This document shows, one piece after another, positions 46,307 to 57,734 of a stretch of DNA of 64,000 bases. Under the pieces are notes generated by a model. It saw only the letters and a list, made by a program, of their open reading frames with translations. It did no database searches and was not told where the DNA came from. The stretch's first letter is position 1. Each line of letters begins with the position of its first letter. Origin of the DNA: Sorghum bicolor (Eukaryota > Streptophyta > Magnoliopsida > Poales > Poaceae); the NCBI RefSeq assembly GCF_000003195.3, contig NC_012871.2, positions 17,056,658-17,120,657 of the forward strand, in the 5' to 3' direction. A program made the translations under genes and the position numbers.

Positions 46307-47029
46307 TGTTGACACCATGTTTTGACATGAATCAAGAAAGTTAATGAAGCTTGGATCGGTAGATGGAGAAGTAAAGACTAGCTGATAAAGAAGTTACCGA
46401 TGGCCTATGATACCGATGATAAGGCAGCAGGAAGGGGATATGGTTAAGTCCGAGAACAGTGGTTGATCGGTGCCAATAGCTGATGTTAACGATTGCCGAT
46501 GCCGATGGAGGATGATATGCCGATGATGGTGAAGGAAGACGTGAGAGTTGTCGGGAGGACAATGCTGATGTGCCGATTGCCCAGGATAGATAAATTGTTG
46601 CTTTCCATAATTGTTAGAATTTATTTTCTGTACGAGTTCTATTTGATTTGGAATTAGAATCCTAGTCGTATCTGGTTGTAATTCTTTAGAACAGAGTATA
46701 AATATAGGCCTAGTAGCGATGTAAGAAAATGAATCAATACTATACACAACTTTTACATCTACTTTTGTATCTACTTTTTCGATGACTTCGTCAACTCGCA
46801 TCTTTTGTTTTATTTATGAGTTCTTAAGAATTCTTCGAGTCATACTTGATGAGTTCTCGAGTTCCGCGTGAATACCTCTTGGCCGTGGCATCCGGGCGTA
46901 TCGCTGTTGTCGGGACCAAAGTATTCGAGTTACCACATTTGTCGGTTGTAAGGTCAAATCGGCTGGCACGCCTCAACTTTGAATCGGGTATTAGCCCTTT
47001 GTGTTTGCAGATCCGCTTTTGCATCAACA
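46307..47029 (+). repeat. 3' LTR of Tat2
   Basis: The 723-bp LTR is preceded by the purine-rich tract aaattgaggggca and followed by the TSD ggagt. Confidence 0.9.
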
Positions 47030-47034
47030 GGAGT

Positions 47035-47298
47035 AGAGAGTGATAGTTATACCGATGTTGTAGCGTAGATATATAATCAATCAATCAATCACAATCACAA
47101 TAGAATCCTCGGCAAGAGATGACACAAGATTTTTACCGAGGTTCACTTGCTTCCCGACAAGCTAGTCCTCGCTGTGGCGATACACCCACTTGATGGATCA
47201 CAAGTTAATTGGCAATCCAAAGCCAAACCCTCAGTGGGTGCCGCACATCTACTCACAAGATGGGGATCCTCCAAGCCACGAGCAATCCACTAGAGTAG
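47035..47298 (-). repeat. copia-type LTR, second piece
   Basis: It continues the LTR from 35161-35422, with the phrases accgaggttcacttgcttcc and aagctagtcctcgctgtggcg that are common in grass copia LTRs. It ends where the hAT element starts, so the rest of the LTR is displaced or lost. Confidence 0.65.
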
Positions 47299-50200
47299 CT
47301 AAAGATGGCAACAGGTCGGGTTCGAGGCGGGTCGAGCATCCGCGGACCCGCACCCGAGACCCGAAAGTGAAAGCCGAACCCGCCCCGGGACATGTTACGG
47401 GGGAAAGTTCAGCCCCGGCCCCGAACCCGCTGGGTCCCCGAAACCCGACGGGTTCCCCGAACCCCAGGAACTTTACAACCTGCCACAGGTGTACAGAACA
47501 ATTATAGAAACAGAACTGCCAATAAGATCATAAGGACTCATCAAGCACATACACAACTAGGTGCATAGCAACTTAATAAGACTGCAAGAGCGCAAACAAA
47601 AGTATTGCACAAAGTGCACAAAAGTAGTATAGTGTATAGATCATTACAGTAGATGTCCATCAAGATTAAAAATTTAAAACAATCCAAGGCCAATGCCCAA
47701 TGGCCCAAGGCAAGCACACTGTAGCTATTGTACCACTGTACCAAACGTCTAGACTACCAGTACTGGTTCTTGATTTTGAAACATATAATCCAAAAGACCT
47801 TCAACTTCATACTTCACTTGATGCCATCATCATCAGTCATCAATAACCATGGAATCTAGTGCATCCTACAAAGTAAAGATAGAGATAGATCATTATTGAA
47901 CTAATCAATCAATTCACAAGTGGGAATATGGAAAGATAATATAAATACCATTTCTTCCTCTTCATCAAGACAAGTCATCAAAGCACCAACAAAACAAGAC
48001 GGAGACCCTACAGTGCCAAAGAGTTAGTACTTACAAGAAATGAACATGTTCACTTGCAATTATACAATAGATCATAGATCATTTACCTAACATGTCAGCT
48101 CGAGTCCAAGCTTGCATACACATAAGTGCTTCTACCATTGATGGTGCAAGCCTACTGCGATGTGGACTGATTATTCTCCCACTAGTACTGAACACAGATT
48201 CGGATGCCACAGTTGTCACTGGAATAGCAAGAATATCACGTGCAATTTTTCGCAAAGTAGGATATTTGAGTCCATCATGTTGCCACCATTGAATGATATC
48301 TAGCTCTTGTGTCCTAGGCAGCAATGGCTCCTCCAAGTACAAATCCAACTCTCTCCGTACATAAGTGGAGGTCACTGATGGTTGCTTTGATATGTAATCA
48401 TCAAAAGTATCAATCCAGTCTTCATCCTCCATGGTTTGAGTATTGCTTAGCCTAGTTTGAGTACCATCGGTTGTGGCGACATCCTCCATTGAATCTTGGT
48501 ATTCCAATACCAAATTGTATAGAAGATCTTTCACTTTCTGAACAACGTCCTTAGCTGCACTTTCACTGCCATGTATTTTAGTGAAAAGAGCACTCAACAG
48601 CTGTAATTTGTACCTAGGATCTAGGATAGCTGCAGCAGCCATCAAACCATGGACATCTGACCAATATTTGTTGAACTTCTCTTTCATCTTATTAGACATT
48701 TCTTCTACTTGGGCTATATCACTAGTTATCCACTTTCTAATAGCCAAATAAATGTTTGTGATCTTAGGAAAGAAAAGGTTGGTTGTGACATATTTAGTGC
48801 CTGATAGTAACTCTGTTACATCATAAAACAACTTTAATCTATCACAAAGATCCCTAGTAAATTTCCAATCTTTTGCTTGTGGAACACATGGAGCTTTGGA
48901 AGCCAAACGTTAAAAAACATCTTGGTACAAAAGTGCAGTGCTAAGCATAAGATAAGTGGAGTTCCATCTAGTTTTACAATCTAGAGCTATCCTTTTTTCA
49001 TATTTGCCTTTCATTTGCACTGCCATTTTCTCAAATTTTTCATGTCTTTTAGGAGTGGCTGACCAAAATCCAACACTGTCACATATACTGTCAATACCCT
49101 TCTGCATGACACTCATTCCATCTTTGACAATCAAATTTAATATGTGGGCAGCACAACGCATATGAACTAATTTACCATTCAACATGCAAGAGGAGAGTGG
49201 CAACTTGCCTTGCATCACAGCCATGTTCTTTGCAAGATCATCATTAGTATTTCCAATCATTTACTTGACGAGGTTGTCATTAACGCTGCAATTATCAAGA
49301 GTAATGGTGGACAAATTTCTCTCAATGTGCCAATCTAGCAGGACTTCATGAAGAACATCAGTGATGACCTCTGCTGTATGTGGGGCTAGAACATAAATGA
49401 ACCTAGAAGAAAAATAAAAGAATACAACACAATGAGAAACTTACGAATTAAGGAAGCTTTTTTATGAAGAAAAATAAAACAAGGCGTAATGAGGAACTTG
49501 ATTAGTACCTAATAAGAAAGCTTTTCAACTTCCAGTCATCATCAAGAAAATGTGCTGTCACAGCCATATAGCCCTGTCTCTGATGGTTTGCAGTCCACAA
49601 ATCAGTAGTAACAGCAACACGAGAACTCAATTTTCTGAAGTACTTCAACATAGACTCCTTCTGCAATTCGTACATAGTGAAGATGTCCTTCCTGATTGTG
49701 TTTCTAGACACTACTTTGAATAGTGGTTGTAACACAACACAAAACTTGCGAAATCCAACATGGTCCACCATAGAAAGAGGGTACTCATGGACAATAATCA
49801 TTAGGGCAAGTTCTTTCCTACAAACATCTTGATCAAAGACATACTTTACAACTGCAAATGTCCCATCTTTCTGGTTGGAAGATAACTTAACGGTGGACTG
49901 TTATAGACCTTTCCTACAAGATCTACTTTCACAAATCTCAAGATGATTTTTCAAATGTTTTGTACCATTTCTTGTCTCTCCTCCTAACAATTTCTTACAC
50001 CATTGGCATTGTGCTTTCCAAACCCCATTTAGTTGAACCCTATCAAACTCTAACAAAACTGTAGATTTCAGCTTTCTCTTACTACCAACACAGACATCAT
50101 CTTCTATCTCTATCACATCTTCAGTACCTGGTCCACCTGGACCTGCTACAGTAGCCGAATCAGATGGAGGTGCACCTGAATCAGATGTTGTTCCTGTCAA

Positions 50201-50505
50201 CGCAGCCGCACGTGCACGGGTAACAACACGATTGACCCCCAACAGCTTGAGATCCATCACCAGCAGCAGCCAAGGAAGGTGCACGAGCAGCTGCTGCAGT
50301 TGCAGCTTGAGATCCACTAGTACCAGGAGTAGACATTGCCTCTTCATAGAAGAAAATTGAAAATACATCATTATTGCCCTTTCACGGATGGATGACCAAA
50401 CTAGCAATCTACTACACGGCAAACAAATAAACTACTAATTGATGGATTAAAGAAAGCATGAAAGCAAGGTTGGGTCCCTTACCACCAACAGAAGGAGATC
50501 AATGC
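47299..50505 (-). mobile_element. hAT DNA transposon, one end present, other end lost
   Basis: The left end reads ctaaagatggcaacaggtcgg, a plant hAT terminus, followed by subterminal GC-rich repeats (cgggttcg, cgacgggt). A minus-strand hAT transposase fills 48079-50422. At 50506 a SIRE LTR begins and no matching right terminus is seen, so the element is truncated or split. Confidence 0.8.
48079..50422 (-). pseudogene. hAT transposase (Ac-like, RICESLEEPER type), broken
   Basis: In order, the BED zinc finger (WKAQCQWCKKLLGG... HLKNHLEIC) is at about 49930-50060. The catalytic domain follows (AVTTDLWTANHQRQGYMAV, MRCAAHILNLIVKDG, RWNSTYLML), and the hAT dimerisation region (ILAIPVTTVASESVFSTSGR) is near 48200-48260. 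Stops interrupt the frame at about 49901, 49260 and 48908, and an intron is likely at about 49400-49505. Family members bind terminal repeats and excise the element; some have been domesticated. The stops argue that this copy is dead. Confidence 0.85.
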
Positions 50506-52052
50506 TGAAAGAGCATCTAGGCCCCTAGTGATTTCAGTGATTAATGACAATGTTGATTACTATGACTAACGTGTGTTTTACAGAGGCAAAGTCATTAGTG
50601 AGGTCATGGTAATAGGTACTCGATGAATAGGGACGTACTTGCCTACTTAATAGTGGAAATCGTTTCGGTTTTCAAAGGATGGTTGGACATCGTCAAGACT
50701 AGACTAGGTCTAAGTGCCATATGGCGAAGAAGGGCACTTAGAGTAGTTTAGGACTTTGTTTTTCCTTTGACCGTACTATTAAGAGGGGCTTTGATCTAGT
50801 AGCTTGACTTAGGCAAGGCTTTAGGTTTAGGTGTGGTGCACACTTGGTAAACCTAGCACTAGGCAGCTCAGAGATAGTCCTTAGATCGAGAGGAACAAAC
50901 TTTGTTTTGGAACGATCGTGTTTCGACGAAGTTAGGGTGCCTAAGTAGGCATCGGACACTGCACCAGACGCTCTGTGAGTGCGTCCGGTGAGGTCCTTAG
51001 CCGTTGGAGGGTTTCGCTGCTTAGGGTTAGGCACCGGACGCTAGCACCGGACTCACCGGGCAGTGTTCGGTCCCATACCCAGGGAGGTTGTAAACCTGCC
51101 CTCAGCACCGGACGCTAGCACCGGACGCACCGGGTAGCGTCCGGTCTTAAACTCAGTGAGTTTGTAAAACTCCCCGGAGCACCGGATGGCGCCACCGGAC
51201 GCTGGCAAGTAGCGTCCGGTGACCTGTCAGACCAAGTACAATTAGCCGTTGAAGTGTCACCGGACGCTCGGTGCAGAGCGTCCGGTGCAACATCAACAGC
51301 GTCCGGTGACCCCGTTTTCAGTGGAAAACGGTTGGCTGACCTTTGGACTTCGTGGGGTGTATTTATACTCCTCCACCTCGTCCATAAGAGGTCTCTTGCC
51401 CATTTAAACATCAGAGAAACTTGTTGTGGAGCAAGAGAGTAGCAAGAGCCTAGAGAGAATTGAGAATTGAGTGATTTCTTGTGAGAATCCTTCTCTAGTT
51501 GAACTCCAAGAGTCAAGTGTGCATCCACCACTCTCTAGAGCCTTGTTTGGGTCAAGTGAGAGTTCTTTGCTTGTTACTCTTAGTGATCGCCATCACCTAG
51601 ACGGTTCGGTGGTGATTGGAGGCACGAAGACCGCCCGGAGTTCTTGTGGGTGGCTCGTGTCAAGCTTGTGAGCGGTTTTGGGCGATTCACCGCGACGGAG
51701 TGTCGAAGAATCAGCCCATAGAGAGCACTTGGTCCTTGCGCGGACCAAGGGGGAGCAAGACTCTTGCGCGGGTGCTCCAACGAGGACTAGTGGAGAGTGG
51801 CAACTCTCCGATACCTTGGTAAAACATCGCCGAGCACTTTCTTCCACTACTCCTTTACATCCTAGCATTTACTTTGTGTTTTTACATTCTTAGAATTGCC
51901 ATGCTAGAATAGGATTGGAACTAGGTTGCAAAACTTTTATCCGGTAGCTCTCTAGTCACACTAGGCACAAAGGGTTGAATTGGAACTTATAGGTTGCTTA
52001 AATTTTTAGAGAAGCCCAATTCACCCCCCTTTTGGGCATCTTGATCCTTTCA
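50506..52052 (+). repeat. 5' LTR of SIRE-type copia
   Basis: The 1,547-bp LTR starts TGAAAGAGCATC and ends TTGATCCTTTCA. At 50950-51310 it carries many direct and inverted copies of caccggacgc and gcgtccggtg. Confidence 0.9.
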
Positions 52053-52054
52053 AT

Positions 52055-52067
52055 TGGTATCAAAGCC
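52055..52067 (+). other. Primer-binding site, initiator-Met tRNA type
   Basis: tggtatcaaagcc begins two bases after the LTR end, one base off the usual tggtatcagagcc. Confidence 0.8.
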
Positions 52068-52104
52068 TAGTGCTCATTATTTAGGCTTCACCGCCTAGAG
52101 AAAG

Positions 52105-52470
52105 ATGTCTAACGGGGATGGACCGCCACCCATGTTCGATGAGGATGACTTCTCGTATTGGAAAATATGGATGAAGTCATACCTTGAGGCATGTGATATA
52201 AAGTGCCTAAAAGCCGCAACCGAAGGGTTTACCCCTCCGGCAAAAGACACCGCTCTTACTCCACAAGAGCAAGAAAACGAGAAGTGGAATGCAAAGGCCA
52301 AAAACCACATCTTTAGAGGTCTTTGCAAAGAGGTGTTCAACCGCGTTCGGAGCCACAAAACCGGCCATGCTCTATGGAAGGAACTTTGTGCGCTCCATGA
52401 GGGATCAAAGAGTGAACGCGAGGAACGCCATCGCTTAGTGATGAACAAGCTTAATGTTGACGGTCCTTAA
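52105..52470 (+). pseudogene. SIRE-type Gag, truncated N-terminal 121 aa
   Basis: It begins MSNGDGPPPMF and contains FSYWKIWMKSYLEACDI and NAKAKNHIFRGL, the SIRE/Maximus Gag N-terminus. It stops by running into unrelated sequence after residue 120, so it is a deletion end rather than a natural terminus. Confidence 0.82.
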
Positions 52471-53348
52471 GTATCAAATTTAATTATAAAATAAACAAAG
52501 AAAAGGATCTAAATGCAATCAACATCCAAACTTAGGGTTTTATCTAACAGAATTCCACGAGTTTTGGTGTTTGTCTATTTCTGCAGGGGGTTATCAGGAA
52601 ATACGGAAGAAAGGCCCACACATCGGGATTACATAGAGATATTAACGAGCCGCGCAATTATCTTACATCTAGAAGAGTCCAGAAGCCACGGGAACGAACG
52701 GGAGACCGGACGGGCTCGGGGGCAGGGCGCCCGCCCTGGCTAGGAGTCCAATCAGAACTCTCTTTCGGGATTACGCTCCACTGACCTAAAGGATCAAGGA
52801 TAACCGTTCAATCAATGTCGGTTTGATCCGACGGCCCATATTCACTTGGAGGGACTATAAAACCAGACCCCCTGGCCCCTGGAGGAAGAGAGCTCTCAAC
52901 CCTAATTCATTATTCATCAAGGGAGAAGAAGCCTCTGATCAAGCCTAGAGCCACCACATCAATTAGACATCTAGATTAGCATAGCTACATAGGATTAGAA
53001 CTAGAAGGAGTCAATCTTCGATTGGTTTCCGGATCTGTCAAGAGGATTCTTGGTAATTCTCTAATTGTTCTTCTAATTGTTCATCTTTGTTCTTCAATAT
53101 TATGAATATGACTTTGTTCTACTTTAATATATTGCTTATGACTTTGCTCTACTTGTTTATATTCGCAATTATATTGTTCTTAGTTTATCATAGTTATATA
53201 CTTGGCTTAGTTAGATTGGAATTATATACATGCTTAGGATCGTATAGCGTTTATCCATCGGATCCATGGGTAAATGATAGATATTGTGTAGGCGTGGTGC
53301 TTATACCGTATTTATCTACGATTGTACCCTATATGCCAGATCGCGGGG
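52471..53348 (+). repeat. LTR-like fragment of an unassigned retrotransposon, cut by Tat3
   Basis: It contains a promoter-like region (actataaaaccaga near 52855) and leader-type sequence (ctctcaaccctaattcatt). gggcgcccgccctgg near 52725 is a phrase common in grass gypsy LTRs. The plus-strand open frame at 53087-53458 is AT-rich, hydrophobic by composition and crosses into Tat3, so I do not call it a gene. Confidence 0.5.
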
Positions 53349-54040
53349 TGTTGACACCATTTTTGGGCACGTGTCCAGGATGGCAGGACAGGGTGGCAGT
53401 ACGATGCGGGTTGCTGGTAAGGATGGTTGCCGATGAGGGAAAGGTTGAATGTGACTAAGTCCTCAGACAGTAATATGGTGCCGATGACCAAGTAAAAGGG
53501 TCTGCCGATGACTATGGCAAGGGGATTGCCGATGACGCGAAGGAGGAGTCCGGAAGCTGCCAGTTGTCATGTGGAGGAATTTCGGTTTGTCACGAGGGAT
53601 GGTTTTATTATTTCCTTATGTTATTCGTATCGTTTTGTATACGGGTTCCGTGTAATTTGGAATTCGAATTCTAATCGTGTCTGGTCGTAGCTCTTTGAGC
53701 AGGGTATAAATATAAGCCCTAAGACCTTGTAATCAGGAGATCTATCAAATCAATCAAACATACGTTTTTACTCATATTCCAGCATCTACTTTTCGACGAC
53801 TTCGTCATATTTTTTTCCTTTTTATTACGAGTTCTTAGGAATTCGTCGACTTAAGCTCGGCGTGTTCTCAAGTTCCGCGTGAGTACCTCTTAGCCGTGAC
53901 ATCCGGGCGCATCGCTGTTGTCAGGACTAAAGTATTCGAATTATCACCTTTGCCGATAGCAAGGTCAAATCGGCTGGCACGCCTTAACGTTTGAATTGGG
54001 TATTAGCCCTTTGTGTTTGCAGATCGATTTTGCATCAACA
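53349..54040 (+). repeat. 5' LTR of Tat3
   Basis: The 692-bp LTR starts TGTTGACACC and ends GCATCAACA. It is followed by catcttttggcacgcctggt, nearly the same primer region as Tat2. Confidence 0.9.
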
Positions 54041-54086
54041 CATCTTTTGGCACGCCTGGTGGGACAGATTCAAGATCAAGATCAAC

Positions 54087-57000
54087 ATGTCGATCTCTGA
54101 CCTCGATCAAGACAACGTCATCCCCGTGACGGAAGCTAACCTCAAGGATGAGCAGAAGCAAGCTATTGCCCAAGCTATGGAAGAGTTCAAGCAGCAATGC
54201 CTGAAGTCTTTCAGCATAAACAGGAGCGGCGAAGTGGTCCAGAAAGATGCACTGCCGGCACCACGGCAGGTCACCTTTGACGCCAATCCTGGCAAGCTTC
54301 AAGACATGGTTGATAATGCCATCAATCGAGCGTTGATTAACCAAGCTGGTGTACTGTCTAATACGGTTTTCAACGCCGTGGCAAGAACCTTCAAGGAAGG
54401 ACAAATCCCGCCGGATTATGTGGGCCCTTCCCATCATCAACCCACGGCACTAGAGGTCACGGCTCCATCGGCTGCCTTGACAAGTGCGAGTGCACAGTCT
54501 GCCGTTCCTCCAAGTACATTGGGGACTACTGGTGCACTATCTATGCCGATGGTAACCAACCCACAAATTTCAGTTGGGCAGCATAAACTGACAACAGATA
54601 TGTTGGCATCGGCAATGTCGGGGTTAACTCTTCCTCCTAACTGGTGGGGTTATGGTATGCCTCCAGAGTTGACGCCGGGAACATCACAGATAACTGACAT
54701 GAGGGGCAAAACTCCTATGACATCGGTACCTTCCAATGTGCCGGTGAACCAGAGTCCTCGGTATACCACAACTACTACCGCAAGGCCTCACACTGGAAAT
54801 CCTCAAGATCTAATGTTCCAGATGCCCAACGCATCGGCAGAGTCAATGCTGATGCAACAGAGGCCTATGGCCCAGTCGGGGTATGTCAATTCAACGACGA
54901 TACCCAATTACCAATCATCGGCAGCACCTATGCCGATGAACGCTAATAATGGATGGCTTGGACAGCAAGCCTTTCCACAGTCGCCCCAGCAGGGTTATCA
55001 GACTACGGGGTTCCAGCAAGGGCAGGTTTATCCCGGGTTCCAAGGTCAGGGAATGTCCAACCAGCCAATAAATTTTGGACAGCAACTCGGAGGACAGCCA
55101 GTCGGTGGACAGCAGTTTGGTAGTCCGCAGATTGGAGGACAGGTGACCAATACGATGTTCCATACAGGTCATGTCCCAAACAGACACGTGGAGGTTCGCC
55201 ACCAAGTGCCGGATCCGCAGCCGCCTCATCGGCACGATGCCGATGCTTATTGGGCCGATAAGATTGCTGAAGTAATGAAGGAACAATTTGGGATAAAACC
55301 CAAAGTCAACACTTATTCTTACCGGACACCGTATCCTCCAGCGTATGATTTGATCCCGCTTCCACATCGGTACAAGGTACCAGATTTTACAAAGTTTTCC
55401 GGACAGGACGACACGTCAACCATGGAGCATGTCAACAGGTTCATTATTCAATGTGGAGAAGCTGGTAACAGGGACGAATTAAGGGTTCGTCTATTTTCAT
55501 CATCATTGTCTGGATCGGCCTTTACTTGGTTCATATCATTGCCTCCCAATTCAGTAATTACTTGGGCCGATCTAGAGAAGCAATTCCACAGATACTTCTT
55601 CTCGGGGGTTCATGAGAAGAAGATCACCGACTTGGTCAAGTTGAGGCAACGTAATGATGAGTCGGTTGAGGGATTTGTGCAGAGGATACGAGAGGTCAAA
55701 AATAAATGCTATAGCCTAGTTCTGGATGATCGGCAGCTAGCCGATTTGGCTTTCCAGGGTTTGTTGCCACACATCAGGGATAAGTATGCCTCTCAGGAGT
55801 TTGAAAGTTTAAGTCACTTGGTGCAGAGGATATCCGATCAAGACATCAAGCCTTTCGAGCCTAAGAGGGCATGGAATAAGAAAGTCTCATTTGTTGATGA
55901 AGCAACAAGCTCAGATTCCGATGAAGAACCAGTAATCGGTTTGGCAGAATGGGTAAAAAACAAGAAGCCGATGTCTTGTCCTTTTGGGCAGAAGGAACCA
56001 GAGAAGTTTGCATTTGACACCGCCAAGGCCGATAGGATATTTGACTTTCTACTTCAGGAAGGTCAAATCAAATTGTCACCTAACCACGTGATCCCGTCGG
56101 CAGAAGAGTTGAAGAGGATGAGGTATTGCAAGTGGCATAATGCAACTTCACATGATACCAATGAGTGCAAAGTATTCAGACAACAGCTGCAATCGGCCAT
56201 AGAGTCAGGGAGAATCAAGTTTGATAGTTCCAAAGCCCAGAAGCCGATGAAGATAGACCAACATCCTTTCCCGACGAACATGTTGGATGCTAAGGGGAAG
56301 GCTAAGGTCTTAACGTCGGAGACAGCCGTGAAGAGTGCATCGGTAGATCCTCAGCATCAAGTTACTACCGCCGATGCAAGAAGTAAGGGCTTGGTCCAGG
56401 AAGGAGCTAGCTCAGGAAGAATTCCTCGATCTGGTATTGTCATAACTCATAGAAGGCCTCGAGAGAGATGGCAACAACGGGGAGATCGGTACCGGCGCCA
56501 GCAGGAAGATTATCAACGGGAAGAAGAGAGACACTGACAGGAGTGGAATCGGCACAGGGATCATTGGAATTGCCCATTCTTCATCCATTGTTGGGAGGAA
56601 AATATCAAGCTTCCTACTGTCAGAGACTGCCCTGAATGCAACGGTTATGATCGGTACGACAGGAACGATCGGCGTTATCATGATGATGAACGACGATTTA
56701 ATGGGCCGATCAGAGGAAGGGCGTCAGTTCATGATCGGCTGGGGGGCAGGCTTAGCGTTCACGATCGGCTCGGTGACCGTGTCCAGTATTTTCCCAGGAA
56801 CCAAGAGGAGCTTGAAAGAATGGCTGATGCGCGGGTTCCCGATGAATTCATATTTTGCAGGGATACTAACACGCATCGCATGGAGTCAAGAGAGAACCAA
56901 CGCCCGACGGCAAGACAAGGGCCACTTCCTCCATGGTGCCCTCAAGGATTAACCAAGACACAGAAAAGGAGATTGCAACGTGAAAGGCAGGAAGAGCTAA

Positions 57001-57734
57001 ATAAAGGAGAGAACTCTGGGAGTCGGCAGCCGTCAGACGCTAAGAAAGAAGGTCCATCGGCAGGCGTCAACATGGTATTCATGTTGCCGATGGAGTTTCT
57101 TGCACCGGCCAGTGACGATGAGTTGGGATTTTCTGATCAGATAGCTCAGTTGGCTCTGGATCCAATGACGGCTATCTTTGAGAAACCTGCCGATAACGAG
57201 AGGCAGCATCTTAAAGCTTTGTTCCTCAAAGGAAGGGTTGATGGGCAGCCAATGACTAAGATCCTAGTTGATGGTGGGGCTGCTATTAATATTATGCCGT
57301 ATGCAGTATATCGGAAGCTTGGGAAAGGGGATCAAGATTTGACCAAGGCCGATATGATGCTCAAAGACTTCGAGGGAAACGTGTCTCCGGTCAAGGGGGC
57401 GATATGTGCGGAGTTGACCATCGGCAGCAAAACCTTGCCGACAACCTTTTTCGTGATCAGCGGAAAAGGTGCCTACAATTTATTATTGGGGAGAGATTGG
57501 ATTCATGCCAATTGTTGTGTCCCATCTACAATGCATCAGTGCTTGGTTCAGTGGGTAGGTGACAAGATTGAGATCGTCCCAGGGGATTCTTCTTATGTTA
57601 TCGCATCGGCAGAAGCGGATACTTATGAAAAGACTAGGTGCATTTCAGGAGAAGTTTGGGAGAAGGATTTTCTCAAAGTTGCCGATTATGAGATTCCACC
57701 GATCCAAGCAGTCGGTTCTGACGACGGTTTTTAA
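54087..57734 (+). pseudogene. Tat3 Gag-protease, one nonsense codon
   Basis: The ATG at 54087 opens a frame to 56537 (TGA), then continues in the same frame to TAA at 57732-57734. The TGA at 56535-56537 replaces CGA, to judge from Tat2 (cga-caa-gag), so the ancestral product was a single protein of about 1,215 residues. Domains are an N-terminal helix (EANLKDEQKQAIAQAMEE), a Gln/Pro/Gly-rich region, the Gag capsid (FTKFSGQDDTSTMEHV... VQRIREVKNK), a knuckle-like CKWHNATSHDTNEC, and an aspartic protease (ILVDGGAAINIMPYAVY). Readthrough would restore Gag-protease. Confidence 0.9.

Larger units (their letters stand above)
35423..47029 (+). mobile_element. Tat-lineage gypsy element 2 (Tat2), decayed, 11.6 kb
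   Basis: LTRs at 35423-36133 and 46307-47029 start TGTTGACACC and end GCATCAACA. The target duplication ggagt is at 35418-35422 and 47030-47034. It is the same family as the element at 53349, but with many nonsense changes, a deletion in RT and LTRs diverged at many sites, so it is older. The layout is gag-protease, RT-integrase, then an antisense gene. Confidence 0.93.
50506..52470 (+). mobile_element. SIRE-type copia 5' end: LTR, primer site, truncated gag
   Basis: An LTR (50506-52052) is followed by a Met-tRNA-type primer-binding site and the start of gag. The sequence changes abruptly at about 52471. Most of gag and all of pol are missing. It is the same family as the minus-strand LTR at 20427-21920. 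Confidence 0.88.

Noticed and set aside
53087..53458. Hydrophobic 123-codon frame resembling a membrane protein
   Set aside because: It spans the boundary between an LTR-like fragment and Tat3; AT-rich sequence explains the Leu/Phe/Ile content.
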